From positions 1 to 10,780 of the forward strand of contig CAYVHV010000067.1 in NCBI GenBank assembly GCA_964451305.1: a stretch of DNA of 10,780 bases. Direction: 5' to 3'. Source of the stretch: SHLQ01 sp964451305. GTDB taxonomy: Bacteria > Actinomycetota > Acidimicrobiia > Acidimicrobiales > SHLQ01. How positions within the stretch are numbered: position 1 is the first letter of the stretch; each line of letters starts with the position of its first letter. Position numbers and translations under genes: made by a program. Under the pieces are notes generated by a model. That model had not been told where the DNA came from. It worked only from the letters and a program-made list of their open reading frames with translations, and did no database searches. Below are positions 1 through 7,067 of this stretch, piece by piece.

Positions 1-72
1 GGCTGACGGGATTTGAACCCGCGACCGCCGCGACCACAACGCGGTGCTCTACCTAACTGAGCTACAGCCACC
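1..72 (-). tRNA. tRNA-His(GTG), 3' end cut by the window edge
   Basis: The reverse complement folds as a tRNA. The acceptor 5' strand is GTGGCTG, preceded by an extra G that fits the G-1 typical of tRNA-His. The D stem is GCTC/GAGC. The anticodon stem CCGCG/CGCGG encloses loop TTGTGGT with anticodon GTG (His), and the T arm carries TTCAAAT. The 3' acceptor strand is only visible as CAGCC, so the last two acceptor bases, the discriminator and any encoded CCA lie outside the window. It is on the same strand as the GGDEF-EAL gene upstream but has its own likely promoter. Confidence 0.95.
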
Positions 73-91
73 ATGCTTTGAAGCGGCCTTC

Positions 92-120
92 ACTATAGGG
101 GTGTTCGTCCACCTTGGCCA
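92..120 (-). promoter_or_regulatory. Probable promoter of tRNA-His
   Basis: On the minus strand there is a -35-like TGGCCA (115-120; 4 of 6 match to TTGACA), a 17-nt spacer, and a good -10 box TATAGT (92-97). Transcription would start near 85, giving a leader of about 13 nt before the tRNA 5' end at 72. This short spacing is normal for stable RNA genes. The promoter lies in the 61-bp gap after the stop codon of the preceding GGDEF-EAL gene. Confidence 0.5.
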
Positions 121-133
121 CGTGAGTTTTGAC

Positions 134-2482
134 TCAGGCAGCCTCGGAGGCCTCGTCGGCTCGTTCCTGTTCGGTTTTCTTGCTCCGAACCGGCTTGCCG
201 AGCAAGTATCCCTGGGCATGCGTAGCGCCAGCTTCACGAGCAGCGAGCAGCTGCTCAGGTGTCTCTACACCCTCAACAATCACCAGCATGTCGAGCTCGC
301 GGCATGCCTGGCCGAGGCCGCTCAACATGGCCCGACCACGAGGGTCCGCAAGGCGCTTTGTGAACGACGGATCGATCTTCACCGAATACACGGGCATCGT
401 GATCAGATACTCGAAGGTCGAAAAGCCCGTGCCGAAATCGTCGATCGCGAGGCGCACGCCCATGTCGGTGATCTCATCGAGTGCCTTGCGGCCATCGCTC
501 AGATGGTCGATGAGGTAGCTCTCGGTCAGTTCGACGGTGAGCAGATTCGGTGCAAGTTCGTTCACATCGAGCGCCATCGCAACCGAATCGACAAAGTCGG
601 GACGGCCGACCTGAAGCGCCGACACGTTCACGTTTATCGAGATCGGCCGTTCGTGCTCGCCTCGTTCGTTGTTGATCTGAGCGGCGGCGAAGACGGCTTC
701 GTTGACGATCCACTCACCGAGCTCGCCCATAAGGCCACTCTGTTCAGCGATCGAGATCATCGTCGATGGGTCGACAGCACCGAGGCTCGGATGGTCCCAA
801 CGAAGCAGGGCCTCGGCGGCTTCGGGTTCGATGAGGTCATCTATCGCGAAGATTGGTTGGAAGGCGAGGTCGAGTCCGTTGTCTCCAATCGCACGACGTA
901 GGTCGCGGCGCATCGCAAGCGGCGAGACCGGGTTGGCAGAATCTGGGGTGTGATACGGGCTGGCCTGGTTACGACCGGCACGCTTGGCCTCGTACATCGC
1001 ATGGTCAGCCATCTGCAGGAGGTTGCGCACCGTGTAGCCGAACTCAGCAATGGCAACACCGATGCTGCCGCTGAGCTCGATCGTGGTGTCATCGATAAGG
1101 AACGGCGCACGCATAAGCGGCAACAGGCGCTCGGCAAAGGCCATTGCATCGTCGTAACCATCGACGCTCTGAACGATCATGACGAACTCATCGCCGCCGA
1201 GGCGAGCAACGAGGTCCTGCGAGCGACACGCGTCCATCAAGCGTCGCCCGAACTCGGCAATCACTTGGTCACCCGCGCCGTGGCCGAGCGAATCGTTCAC
1301 CTGCTTGAAACCGTCGAGGTCCAAGAGCATGACCGCGAAGTCTGAGCTATCCGGGTCTTCGAGGAGATCGGACAGCGTCATCTCGAGCGCTCGACGGTTC
1401 GCCGCTCCGGTCATTGGATCGGTGAGCGCATCGATTTCGAGCTGAGTGGAGCGTTCGACATCATCGGTCACATCCTCGAGCGAACCGACGAACTCTCGGC
1501 CTCCAGCAGCGGAACTTACGAGTCGTACACGAACACGAAGAAAGCGGGTGGCGCCGTTCACATCGGTCTGAAACTCGAACTGTGCTTCCTCTGCTTCGGT
1601 CAGCATCCGAGGCACAACGTTCGACAACGGCTCTCCATCAACAGTGCGGAGCAGGTCGAAGTCGATGTAGTCGGTCTCGCCGAGAATCTCCTCGACCTTG
1701 CTGTTCTTGTAGATGATGTGCCCGGATTCAGAGATACGAAAGATGCCGTGGGGGATGGTCTCAGAGATATTGCTGAGACGTACTCGGGCTTCTTGTGCCC
1801 GGCGAGCTCGAAGGTTGTCGGCGGTGCTGACGATCGAGAACTCGATGGTCTCCTCACTGTCGAAGAACGTGAAGTGGAACCAGTCATCACGTTCGTCATC
1901 ACTGTCTCGAAACTGCACCGAACATGAGCTCACGCCAGTAATCGATGAATCGATCCAGCAGTCGACGAGATCGTCGAAGCTGTCATCGTCGACAAGCGCC
2001 GACAAGCGGACTGGCTCCGATGCCGTCAGATCGATCCCGAGGAGGCGTTGCAACGGAGGATCGAGAGATTTGAGATGCATCATCCTGTCGCAGCTGCCGC
2101 GGAAGACCTGTGCCTCATCTGTTTGATCATCGTGCTCTTCGCCGAAGCCCTCTTCGGGATGCTTCACGAAGACCACGTGGGTCCTATCGATGGTCGGTAG
2201 CGCACTCAGATGGAAACGCTCCGCAGGCGTTTCGACGATCTGATACGCAGAGCCCTGAGCGCGAGCGGCGCGGCTCATACGGATGACATTTGCGAAGTCG
2301 CCAAGACCGAGCGCGAAACCGGTCGGAATCGACGGGAGCCCACTCAGCGATGGCGGAAGGTCAGCATCGGGGGCACGATCGAACGACGCCCAGCGGAAGA
2401 CAGCAACTTCCGCATCTGGGTGAGCAGACAAAAAAGTTTGCAAGCGTCGCGGAATGGTCACGGCGTGCGGCTTGCGGTTCAC
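134..2482 (-). CDS. Soluble PAS-GGDEF-EAL cyclic-di-GMP turnover protein
   Basis: The predicted 782-aa cytoplasmic protein has both c-di-GMP synthesis and hydrolysis domains. Residues ~1-135 are an unassigned sensory region, ~140-225 resemble a degenerate PAS domain, and ~233-345 are a PAS domain ending in a typical PAC-like stretch (GSLEDVTDD). GGDEF spans ~350-510 with an intact GGDEF signature (429-433) and an RxxD inhibitory site (RSQD, 420-423). EAL spans ~523-765 with EALLRW, N619, E651, DDFGTG (681-686), K702, E737 and Q757, so the catalytic residues of both domains are present. No membrane segment is seen. The frame stays open to 2788, but that extension runs through tRNA-Arg and the 3' end of the next gene, so I place the start at GTG 2482; GTG 2461 is the alternative. 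Neither has a clear Shine-Dalgarno. Family assignment is certain; which activity dominates is not. Confidence 0.9.
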   Translation of the reverse strand: MNRKPHAVTIPRRLQTFLSAHPDAEVAVFRWASFDRAPDADLPPSLSGLPSIPTGFALGLGDFANVIRMSRAARAQGSAYQIVETPAERFHLSALPTIDRTHVVFVKHPEEGFGEEHDDQTDEAQVFRGSCDRMMHLKSLDPPLQRLLGIDLTASEPVRLSALVDDDSFDDLVDCWIDSSITGVSSCSVQFRDSDDERDDWFHFTFFDSEETIEFSIVSTADNLRARRAQEARVRLSNISETIPHGIFRISESGHIIYKNSKVEEILGETDYIDFDLLRTVDGEPLSNVVPRMLTEAEEAQFEFQTDVNGATRFLRVRVRLVSSAAGGREFVGSLEDVTDDVERSTQLEIDALTDPMTGAANRRALEMTLSDLLEDPDSSDFAVMLLDLDGFKQVNDSLGHGAGDQVIAEFGRRLMDACRSQDLVARLGGDEFVMIVQSVDGYDDAMAFAERLLPLMRAPFLIDDTTIELSGSIGVAIAEFGYTVRNLLQMADHAMYEAKRAGRNQASPYHTPDSANPVSPLAMRRDLRRAIGDNGLDLAFQPIFAIDDLIEPEAAEALLRWDHPSLGAVDPSTMISIAEQSGLMGELGEWIVNEAVFAAAQINNERGEHERPISINVNVSALQVGRPDFVDSVAMALDVNELAPNLLTVELTESYLIDHLSDGRKALDEITDMGVRLAIDDFGTGFSTFEYLITMPVYSVKIDPSFTKRLADPRGRAMLSGLGQACRELDMLVIVEGVETPEQLLAAREAGATHAQGYLLGKPVRSKKTEQERADEASEAA

Positions 2483-2498
2483 GTTGAAAACATCGGCG

Positions 2499-2549
2499 AG
2501 TTTTCGTCGGCAATTGAGGCCCAAACGGCCTATGAGTAGGACGAAAACT
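2499..2549. repeat. Symmetric nested inverted repeat between tRNA-Arg and a GGDEF-EAL gene
   Basis: Outer arms of 10 bp (AGTTTTCGTC at 2499-2508, GACGAAAACT at 2540-2549) pair perfectly. Inner arms of 5 bp (AGGCC at 2517-2521, GGCCT at 2527-2531) enclose a 5-nt loop. The spacers between outer and inner arms are 8 nt on both sides, so the element is symmetric about 2524. It lies just upstream of the GTG start at 2482 (minus strand), and its right arm overlaps the likely -35 region of tRNA-Arg (plus strand). It could be an operator or an RNA hairpin; there is no T-tract on either side to make it a standard terminator. Confidence 0.6.
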
Positions 2550-2566
2550 GCGTGGGCAGCTACCCT
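2538..2566 (+). promoter_or_regulatory. Weak candidate promoter of tRNA-Arg
   Basis: A TANNNT-type -10 box TACCCT (2561-2566) stands 10 bases before the tRNA. A poor -35 (AGGACG, 2538-2543, sharing only the GAC core) lies 17 nt upstream and overlaps the right arm of the nested inverted repeat. The leader would be only a few nucleotides long. This is a positional inference with weak sequence support. Confidence 0.3.
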
Positions 2567-2575
2567 GATGGCTTC

Positions 2576-2649
2576 GCCCCCGTGGCCAAACTGGATAAGG
2601 CAACGGGCTTCTATCCCGTCGACTGCAGGTTCGAGTCCTGCCGGGGGCG
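2576..2649 (+). tRNA. tRNA-Arg(TCT)
   Basis: A complete cloverleaf is visible. The acceptor pairs GCCCCCG with CGGGGGC, the D stem is GCC/GGC, and the anticodon stem ACGGG/CCCGT encloses loop CTTCTAT with anticodon TCT (reads AGA). The T arm is GCAGG/CCTGC with loop TTCGAGT, and the discriminator is G. CCA is not encoded. The gene lies between two minus-strand GGDEF-EAL genes, which rules out the N-terminal extension of the 134-2482 gene through this region. Confidence 0.97.
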
Positions 2650-2694
2650 CAGAAACTCGCCAGAAAACCCCAAAATGGGTGGCTGTGTCCGGGC

Positions 2695-4995
2695 CTAGAC
2701 CCTCGTTGGAGGCGGCTTGCGCCTCGTCCATCGAGAGGCACGACCCAAGAGGGGAGTGAGCGCCAGCGCCGACAACGGCGCGTGCCACAGATAGCCCTGC
2801 CCGAACGGCACTTCGAGCTCATCGAGGATCTCGGCTTGGCGAGACCGCTCCACGCCTTCGGCGATCGCGACTCGATCTTCGGCGGCGACGATGTCGAGAA
2901 TTGCCTTGAGACGAGCTTCGGCGCGTGGATCGACGTCGATCTCCATAACGAACGAACGGTCGATCTTGACGGTGTCGCTCGGGATCTGGACGAGACGGTC
3001 CACGTTCGAACCCTCGACGCCAAAGTCGTCGATGGCGATCTTGATGCCGCGCCCACGAAGGGTATGCAGCGAGTTCATGAGGTCATCTTCGTGTGCGTGC
3101 AAACGATGCTCGGTGACCTCGATCTGAAGCATGGTCGCCGGGACCCGGTGTTGTCGCAGCGTGTCGAAGATAATGCGGTGGCTGTCGGAGTCACTCACAT
3201 GGTCAGGGTGCAGGTTGAACGACATGGTGAATCGTTCGTCGATGATGCCGTTCGACAACCAGTCGCTCAGCTGAGCGATCGAGCGGCTCAAAATCTCGAG
3301 GTCGAACTTGTCGAACTCGCCGCGTTCGGTCCCAGGAGGCAGGAACGACGATGGATCCATCATGCCGAGCACCGGATGCATGTAGCGGGCGAGTACCTCG
3401 ACGCCGACGATTGTCCCGTCGCCAATGCTCACAACCGGCTGGTACACGAGCCGGATCTGATCGGTCGAAACTTCCAAGTCCGCCATGGCTCCACGAGCAG
3501 CTTGGCGCAGACCACGACGGCGTTCCTTCTCGCGATACATCGCAAGGTCGGCGTTCTTTAGAATCGAGTCGGCGGTGTCGGTGACCTTGCCGATCGACAT
3601 GCCTACCGAACCACCGATGCGCAACGACGTGTCGTTTACGACGACCGTCGAGTCGAGCGCTCGCTCGACATTTGCAGCCACAACTCGGGCGACCTGCGGT
3701 TCGCCTCGCACCAGTACACAGAACTCATCGCCGCCGAAGCGAGCGATGAGATCGTTAGGACGAACAGCAGATGCCAGCTGTTCAGCAACGAACTTAAGAA
3801 CGAGGTCGCCCGCTTCATGGCCTTGCGAGTCGTTGATGCCCTTGAAACCGTCGATGTCGCAGAAGATCAGCGCAACGCCATCGCGGCCGCCGAGCGCGTC
3901 GGTGAGTTCGTCGACGAGACGCGCCCGGTTCGCAAGACCCGTGAGCGGGTCGTGGGTCGCTCGATGCTGCAGGGTCGCAGCAGACTGCGAGCGCAACTCG
4001 GCTTCGGACTGCAACCGCTGGTCGAGCGACTGCAGGCTTCGAGACAGGATGCCGATCTCGTCGTCGCTGTCATCGTCGAGCGGGGCTTCGAGCCGGCCTC
4101 GGAACAGTTCTTGGGCTCCGCGGACAACCCGACCAAGACGGCGTCGCATCAGCGCGACCGGAATCAGCGAGATCGCACCGATCAGCGCGAACGCAGGGAT
4201 GAGCCAGATCGGAACCACGCCGCCAGATACTGCACTTGCCGGCGTCGCGGCAACGACCACCCACTCGACGCCAGGGATTCGTTGTAGTGCCACGACCGAG
4301 TCGACGCCTCCGATCTCCACATCATCTCTGATCAGCGCGTCCTGGCCACCCAACACCTCGCTCACGATCGAACGAGCGTCGGTACCAATCTGGTCGGTAT
4401 CACCGGCATCAGGCCCGGCGAACACGACGATCTCACCATCAGAATTCTGCACCGCAAGAATCACGTTGACCGAGGTTTCTTCCCCGATGGCGGCCACCAA
4501 CTCGACAACAGAATCGGAGTCGTAGGCGCCGAGTAGGACCGGACTCCCTTCTGGCGCATCCCCGTCTGAAACCTCCGGAGCTGGCACCGGCGTTCCGATA
4601 AGAACAGCGACCTGGTCGTCCATCGACCGGGTCGAACCAATGACCGTGTCGACCTGGGAGCGGTTGAGCATGGTGCCCGACGCGTTCAGCGTCGAGCTCT
4701 CACCATCGGCCACTACCTCGAGCGAGAGGAAGCCGTCGCTTTCGACCGGGAGCTCGCCCGCAATCTGTTCGTCCGTGAGCGTTGTCGCTATATCTTCGAG
4801 ACGGTCAGCGGCGCCTTCGAGGTTCGCAGCGATGAATGTAGAAACCGGAAACGCGACGCTCTCGACCTGCTCGCCGGCTCGCACCTGCGCCTCGGCTGCC
4901 TGACCGCGCAGCACCACGATCACCACGATAGTGACCGCAAGGATGCTGAAGGCAACGACGAGAGCAAGTCGTCGTCCGACGCTCAGGCGCAGCAT
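2695..4995 (-). CDS. Membrane-bound sensor with HAMP-like linker, GGDEF and variant EAL domain
   Basis: This 766-aa protein has a transmembrane helix at ~8-29, an extracytoplasmic region at ~30-260 that resembles a Cache-type sensor, a second helix at ~261-283 and a HAMP-like linker/coiled coil at ~284-336. GGDEF spans ~342-495 with the intact signature RFGGDEF (421-425) and an RxxD inhibitory site (RPND, 412-415). The EAL domain (~515-745) keeps E533, N594, E626, D656, D657, K677, E714 and Q733. However, the signature is EVL instead of EAL, and the loop after DDFG reads VEGSN rather than the usual TGYSS/TGFST, so phosphodiesterase activity is uncertain. The ATG at 4995 lies 3 nt after the TAA of the DUF3039 gene, with only a weak Shine-Dalgarno, so translation is probably coupled. 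The likely role is sensing an external signal and adjusting c-di-GMP. Confidence 0.92.
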   Translation of the reverse strand: MLRLSVGRRLALVVAFSILAVTIVVIVVLRGQAAEAQVRAGEQVESVAFPVSTFIAANLEGAADRLEDIATTLTDEQIAGELPVESDGFLSLEVVADGESSTLNASGTMLNRSQVDTVIGSTRSMDDQVAVLIGTPVPAPEVSDGDAPEGSPVLLGAYDSDSVVELVAAIGEETSVNVILAVQNSDGEIVVFAGPDAGDTDQIGTDARSIVSEVLGGQDALIRDDVEIGGVDSVVALQRIPGVEWVVVAATPASAVSGGVVPIWLIPAFALIGAISLIPVALMRRRLGRVVRGAQELFRGRLEAPLDDDSDDEIGILSRSLQSLDQRLQSEAELRSQSAATLQHRATHDPLTGLANRARLVDELTDALGGRDGVALIFCDIDGFKGINDSQGHEAGDLVLKFVAEQLASAVRPNDLIARFGGDEFCVLVRGEPQVARVVAANVERALDSTVVVNDTSLRIGGSVGMSIGKVTDTADSILKNADLAMYREKERRRGLRQAARGAMADLEVSTDQIRLVYQPVVSIGDGTIVGVEVLARYMHPVLGMMDPSSFLPPGTERGEFDKFDLEILSRSIAQLSDWLSNGIIDERFTMSFNLHPDHVSDSDSHRIIFDTLRQHRVPATMLQIEVTEHRLHAHEDDLMNSLHTLRGRGIKIAIDDFGVEGSNVDRLVQIPSDTVKIDRSFVMEIDVDPRAEARLKAILDIVAAEDRVAIAEGVERSRQAEILDELEVPFGQGYLWHAPLSALALTPLLGRASRWTRRKPPPTRV

Positions 4996-4998
4996 AAA

Positions 4999-5268
4999 TT
5001 ACGGTTTCGAGGGCTTCAGCTGTTCGTAAATCCGCTTGCAATCCGGGCACACCGGAAAATCATCGGGCTTACGAGTTGGAACCCACTTCTTGCCGCAGAT
5101 GGCGCGCACGGCCTTGCCGGTGATGGCGCTCTCGGTGATCTTGTCCTTCTTCACGTAGTGCGCAAACTTGTCGTGATCGCCACCATCGGTAGGAACCGTC
5201 TTCGGTGTCGTGGTGGGCGTCGTCACCGGCGCAGTGATGGTGTCGGAGTCAGAGTTGATCAGTGTCAT
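4999..5268 (-). CDS. DUF3039 family small protein with zinc-ribbon-like cysteines
   Basis: This 89-aa protein matches the actinobacterial DUF3039 pattern by recognition: DHDKFAHYVKKDKI, then GKAVRAICGKKWVP, then FPVCPDCKRIYE. C58 and C74-x-x-C77, perhaps with H37, could bind a metal. The N-terminal ~28 residues are Thr/Pro-rich and probably disordered. Start ATG 5268 is preceded by GGAAAG at a spacing of 5 nt, a good Shine-Dalgarno. The gene ends 3 nt before the membrane GGDEF-EAL gene, so the two form an operon. The function of the family is unknown to me; the coupling with a c-di-GMP protein does not by itself define one. Confidence 0.88.
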   Translation of the reverse strand: MTLINSDSDTITAPVTTPTTTPKTVPTDGGDHDKFAHYVKKDKITESAITGKAVRAICGKKWVPTRKPDDFPVCPDCKRIYEQLKPSKP

Positions 5269-5290
5269 AGCGACTTTCCATAAAGCTGGA

Positions 5291-5306
5291 CAGGCAGTGG
5301 TGCCTG
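5291..5306. repeat. Inverted repeat over the likely transcription start of the DUF3039 operon
   Basis: CAGGCA (5291-5296) and TGCCTG (5301-5306) are perfect 6-bp arms around a 4-nt loop. The repeat falls at or just after the predicted start of transcription and 23 bp upstream of the DUF3039 ATG. This is a position where a repressor site or a 5' leader hairpin would act. Confidence 0.4.
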
Positions 5307-5308
5307 CA

Positions 5309-5338
5309 ATCGTACGTCGCAGTATCTCGTGTTGTCAG
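5309..5338 (-). promoter_or_regulatory. Probable promoter of the DUF3039 / membrane GGDEF-EAL operon
   Basis: On the minus strand there is CTGACA (5333-5338; 5 of 6 to the -35 consensus), an 18-nt spacer and TACGAT (5309-5314), a TANNNT -10 box common in actinobacteria. The start would be near 5302. It lies in the 115-bp gap after the uridine kinase stop codon, so the operon need not depend on readthrough from that gene. Confidence 0.5.
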
Positions 5339-5383
5339 ACTCGTTTGGCCTATACGGCCCGCAACGAACGTAAGAAGTCTCAG

Positions 5384-5998
5384 CTATACCCGAAGTGAGA
5401 GGATCGACTCAGCGAGCTCAGCAACGACCTGATCGAGGTCTTCGTCCTGAGTTACCAAGCGATCTGCAGCCGAGCAGCTCGGCTCAACGAACTGGTCGTG
5501 CATCGGGCCAACCGATTCGGCGAACTGCCGACGCACGCTCGCTTCGCTCCGGCCGCGTTCGACCACGTCGCGCTCGAGGCGACGGGCGAAACGGGTTTCC
5601 TCATCGCACTGACGGAAAACCTTGAAGTCGAAGCGCTCGATGAGCTCTGGGAACGCGAAGAGCAGAATTCCTTCGGCGATAACGATCTCGGCAGATGGGA
5701 GGATCGTGAGGTCGTCTTCGCGGCGATGCTCAGAAAAGTTGTACACGGGGATGGCTACGTCGAGCCCTCCGGTCAACCCGTCGAGTTGAAAACCGAACAA
5801 GTCGTCGTCGAGCGAATCGGGGTGATCGAAGTTGACGCTGTTGCGTTCTTCCATGCTGAGGTGGCGAAGGTCTTTGTAGTAGGCGTCGAACGGGACGAGG
5901 GCCACACGTTCGGGGCCGATCGCGTCCTTGAGTTCGTGAGCGAGCCGTGTCTTACCCGACCCGCTCCCGCCTGCAATTCCAATGAGGGTTACGGTCAT
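5384..5998 (-). CDS. udk: Uridine kinase family protein (P-loop nucleoside kinase)
   Basis: This 204-aa cytosolic enzyme is predicted to phosphorylate uridine/cytidine to UMP/CMP in pyrimidine salvage. The P-loop is GGSGSGKT (residues 10-17). Other family blocks are visible in order: FDAYYKDL, NFDHPDSLDDD, IPVYNFSEHRR, EGILLF, the lid region RRLERDVVERGRS, and PMHDQFVEPS near the C terminus. Length and block order fit uridine kinase rather than phosphoribulokinase or pantothenate kinase. I choose ATG 5998; an in-frame TTG two codons upstream (6004) is possible, and neither has a clear Shine-Dalgarno. It diverges from the acyl-ACP desaturase gene. Confidence 0.88.
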   Translation of the reverse strand: MTVTLIGIAGGSGSGKTRLAHELKDAIGPERVALVPFDAYYKDLRHLSMEERNSVNFDHPDSLDDDLFGFQLDGLTGGLDVAIPVYNFSEHRREDDLTILPSAEIVIAEGILLFAFPELIERFDFKVFRQCDEETRFARRLERDVVERGRSEASVRRQFAESVGPMHDQFVEPSCSAADRLVTQDEDLDQVVAELAESILSLRV

Positions 5999-6057
5999 CG
6001 ACAAGGGACCGTACCGGAATGTGGGGCGCTGCTCAGCACCCGCCTATGTGAAATTTG

Positions 6058-6073
6058 TTGGAGTACGTTCCAA
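6058..6073. repeat. Operator-like inverted repeat in the udk/desaturase intergenic region
   Basis: TTGGA (6058-6062) and TCCAA (6069-6073) are perfect 5-bp arms around GTACGT. The element ends 5 bp before the candidate -35 box of the desaturase gene. Size and position fit a dimeric repressor site; the binding protein is unknown. Confidence 0.4.
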
Positions 6074-6078
6074 ATGTA

Positions 6079-6107
6079 GTGACGTGCCATGATGTCGGCG
6101 ATACTGT
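6079..6107 (+). promoter_or_regulatory. Candidate promoter of the acyl-ACP desaturase gene
   Basis: GTGACG (6079-6084; 4 of 6 to TTGACA), a 17-nt spacer and TACTGT (6102-6107, TANNNT type) lie about 50 bp upstream of the ATG at 6157. The match is moderate and should be read together with the adjacent inverted repeat. Confidence 0.35.
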
Positions 6108-6156
6108 TCGCAACATCGCGACACGTTCACGACACGCTCTCTCACACATTGGGATC

Positions 6157-7059
6157 ATGACGACCAACCGACACGAACTTATCGATGCCGTCGAAGGCGA
6201 CATCGAGCGGCTGATGGCAGACCATCTTGAGAAGCGGCCCACGTGGTACGCCCACGACCTCATTAAGTGGGAAGACGGTCGGAACTACGTTGACGAGCCG
6301 TGGGACGAGTCGCAGTGCACGATCAGCCCCGAGGTGCGAGAAGCGCTCGTGCTGAACCTGCTCACCGAGGACAACCTGCCGTACTACCACCACTCGATTG
6401 CGAGTCAGTTTCCGGTGGATTCGGCCATTGGCCGCTGGACCCGTCGGTGGACCGCCGAAGAGGGACAGCACGCCATCGTCATTCGTGACTACCTCATGAT
6501 CAGCCGCAACGCCGATCCTGTTGCACTCGAAGACGACCGCGTCGAGACGATCTCCAAAGGGTGGGACTCTCCGTGGACCGATCCGATCGACATCTTCGTG
6601 TACACGAGCGCCCAAGAGCTCGCGACGCGTGTGTCGCACCGCAACACCGGCGTCAAAGCTGACGATGAAGTCGCGTACGAAATCATGAAGCGCATCGCCG
6701 CCGATGAGAACTACCACTACATCTTCTACAAGGGCATCGTCGCCGCAATGATGAAGCTCGATCCGTCGGCGGTGATTCAGTCGATGCGCAAGGTCTACGA
6801 GAACTTCAACATGCCGGGAACGGTCGTGCCGAAGTTCCGCCGCCGGGCAGCGCTCGCGGCACGAGCCGAGATCTACGACCTTCGCATCCATGCGGAGAAG
6901 GTCATTGCACCGGTGTTGCGAGAGTGGAAGATCGACAAGCTCGAGGACCTGACCCCCGAGGCAGATGCCGATCGCGAAACGCTGTTGGCAATGCCCGACG
7001 TGTTGGTCGAGCGCGCCGAACGCCTCGAAAAGCGCGCCGCCTCAAAGCTGAAGGTGTAG
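6157..7059 (+). CDS. Soluble diiron acyl-ACP desaturase (DesA type)
   Basis: This 300-aa protein belongs to the plant-stearoyl-ACP-desaturase / mycobacterial DesA1-DesA2 family, which inserts a double bond into acyl-ACP using a diiron centre, O2 and reduced ferredoxin. The expected ligands are visible: E71 in TEDN, E102 and H105 in EEGQH, E154 in QELATRVSHRN (the plant pattern is QERAT..SHGN), and E184 and H187 in DENYH. No membrane helix is present, consistent with the soluble class. Met at 6157 is chosen because family similarity begins there (MTTNRHELI). The frame is open upstream to 6055, but that part is promoter-like and has no family similarity. It converges on the selenoprotein gene with an 8-bp gap and no visible terminator. 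The substrate and double-bond position cannot be read from the sequence. Confidence 0.93.
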   Translation: MTTNRHELIDAVEGDIERLMADHLEKRPTWYAHDLIKWEDGRNYVDEPWDESQCTISPEVREALVLNLLTEDNLPYYHHSIASQFPVDSAIGRWTRRWTAEEGQHAIVIRDYLMISRNADPVALEDDRVETISKGWDSPWTDPIDIFVYTSAQELATRVSHRNTGVKADDEVAYEIMKRIAADENYHYIFYKGIVAAMMKLDPSAVIQSMRKVYENFNMPGTVVPKFRRRAALAARAEIYDLRIHAEKVIAPVLREWKIDKLEDLTPEADADRETLLAMPDVLVERAERLEKRAASKLKV

Positions 7060-7067
7060 CTCTCGGG

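Noticed and set aside
2576..2649. tRNA genes as integration sites for a mobile element
   Set aside because: I see no integrase, no direct repeat of a tRNA 3' end and no base-composition shift in the window.
2483..2788. N-terminal extension of the soluble GGDEF-EAL frame up to an ATG at 2788
   Set aside because: It would run antisense through the whole tRNA-Arg gene and overlap the end of the neighbouring GGDEF-EAL gene, and the extra residues show no domain. The start is placed at GTG 2482.
6055..6156. Upstream extension of the desaturase to ATG 6055
   Set aside because: The added 34 residues show no similarity to the family, and the stretch holds an inverted repeat and promoter-like boxes.
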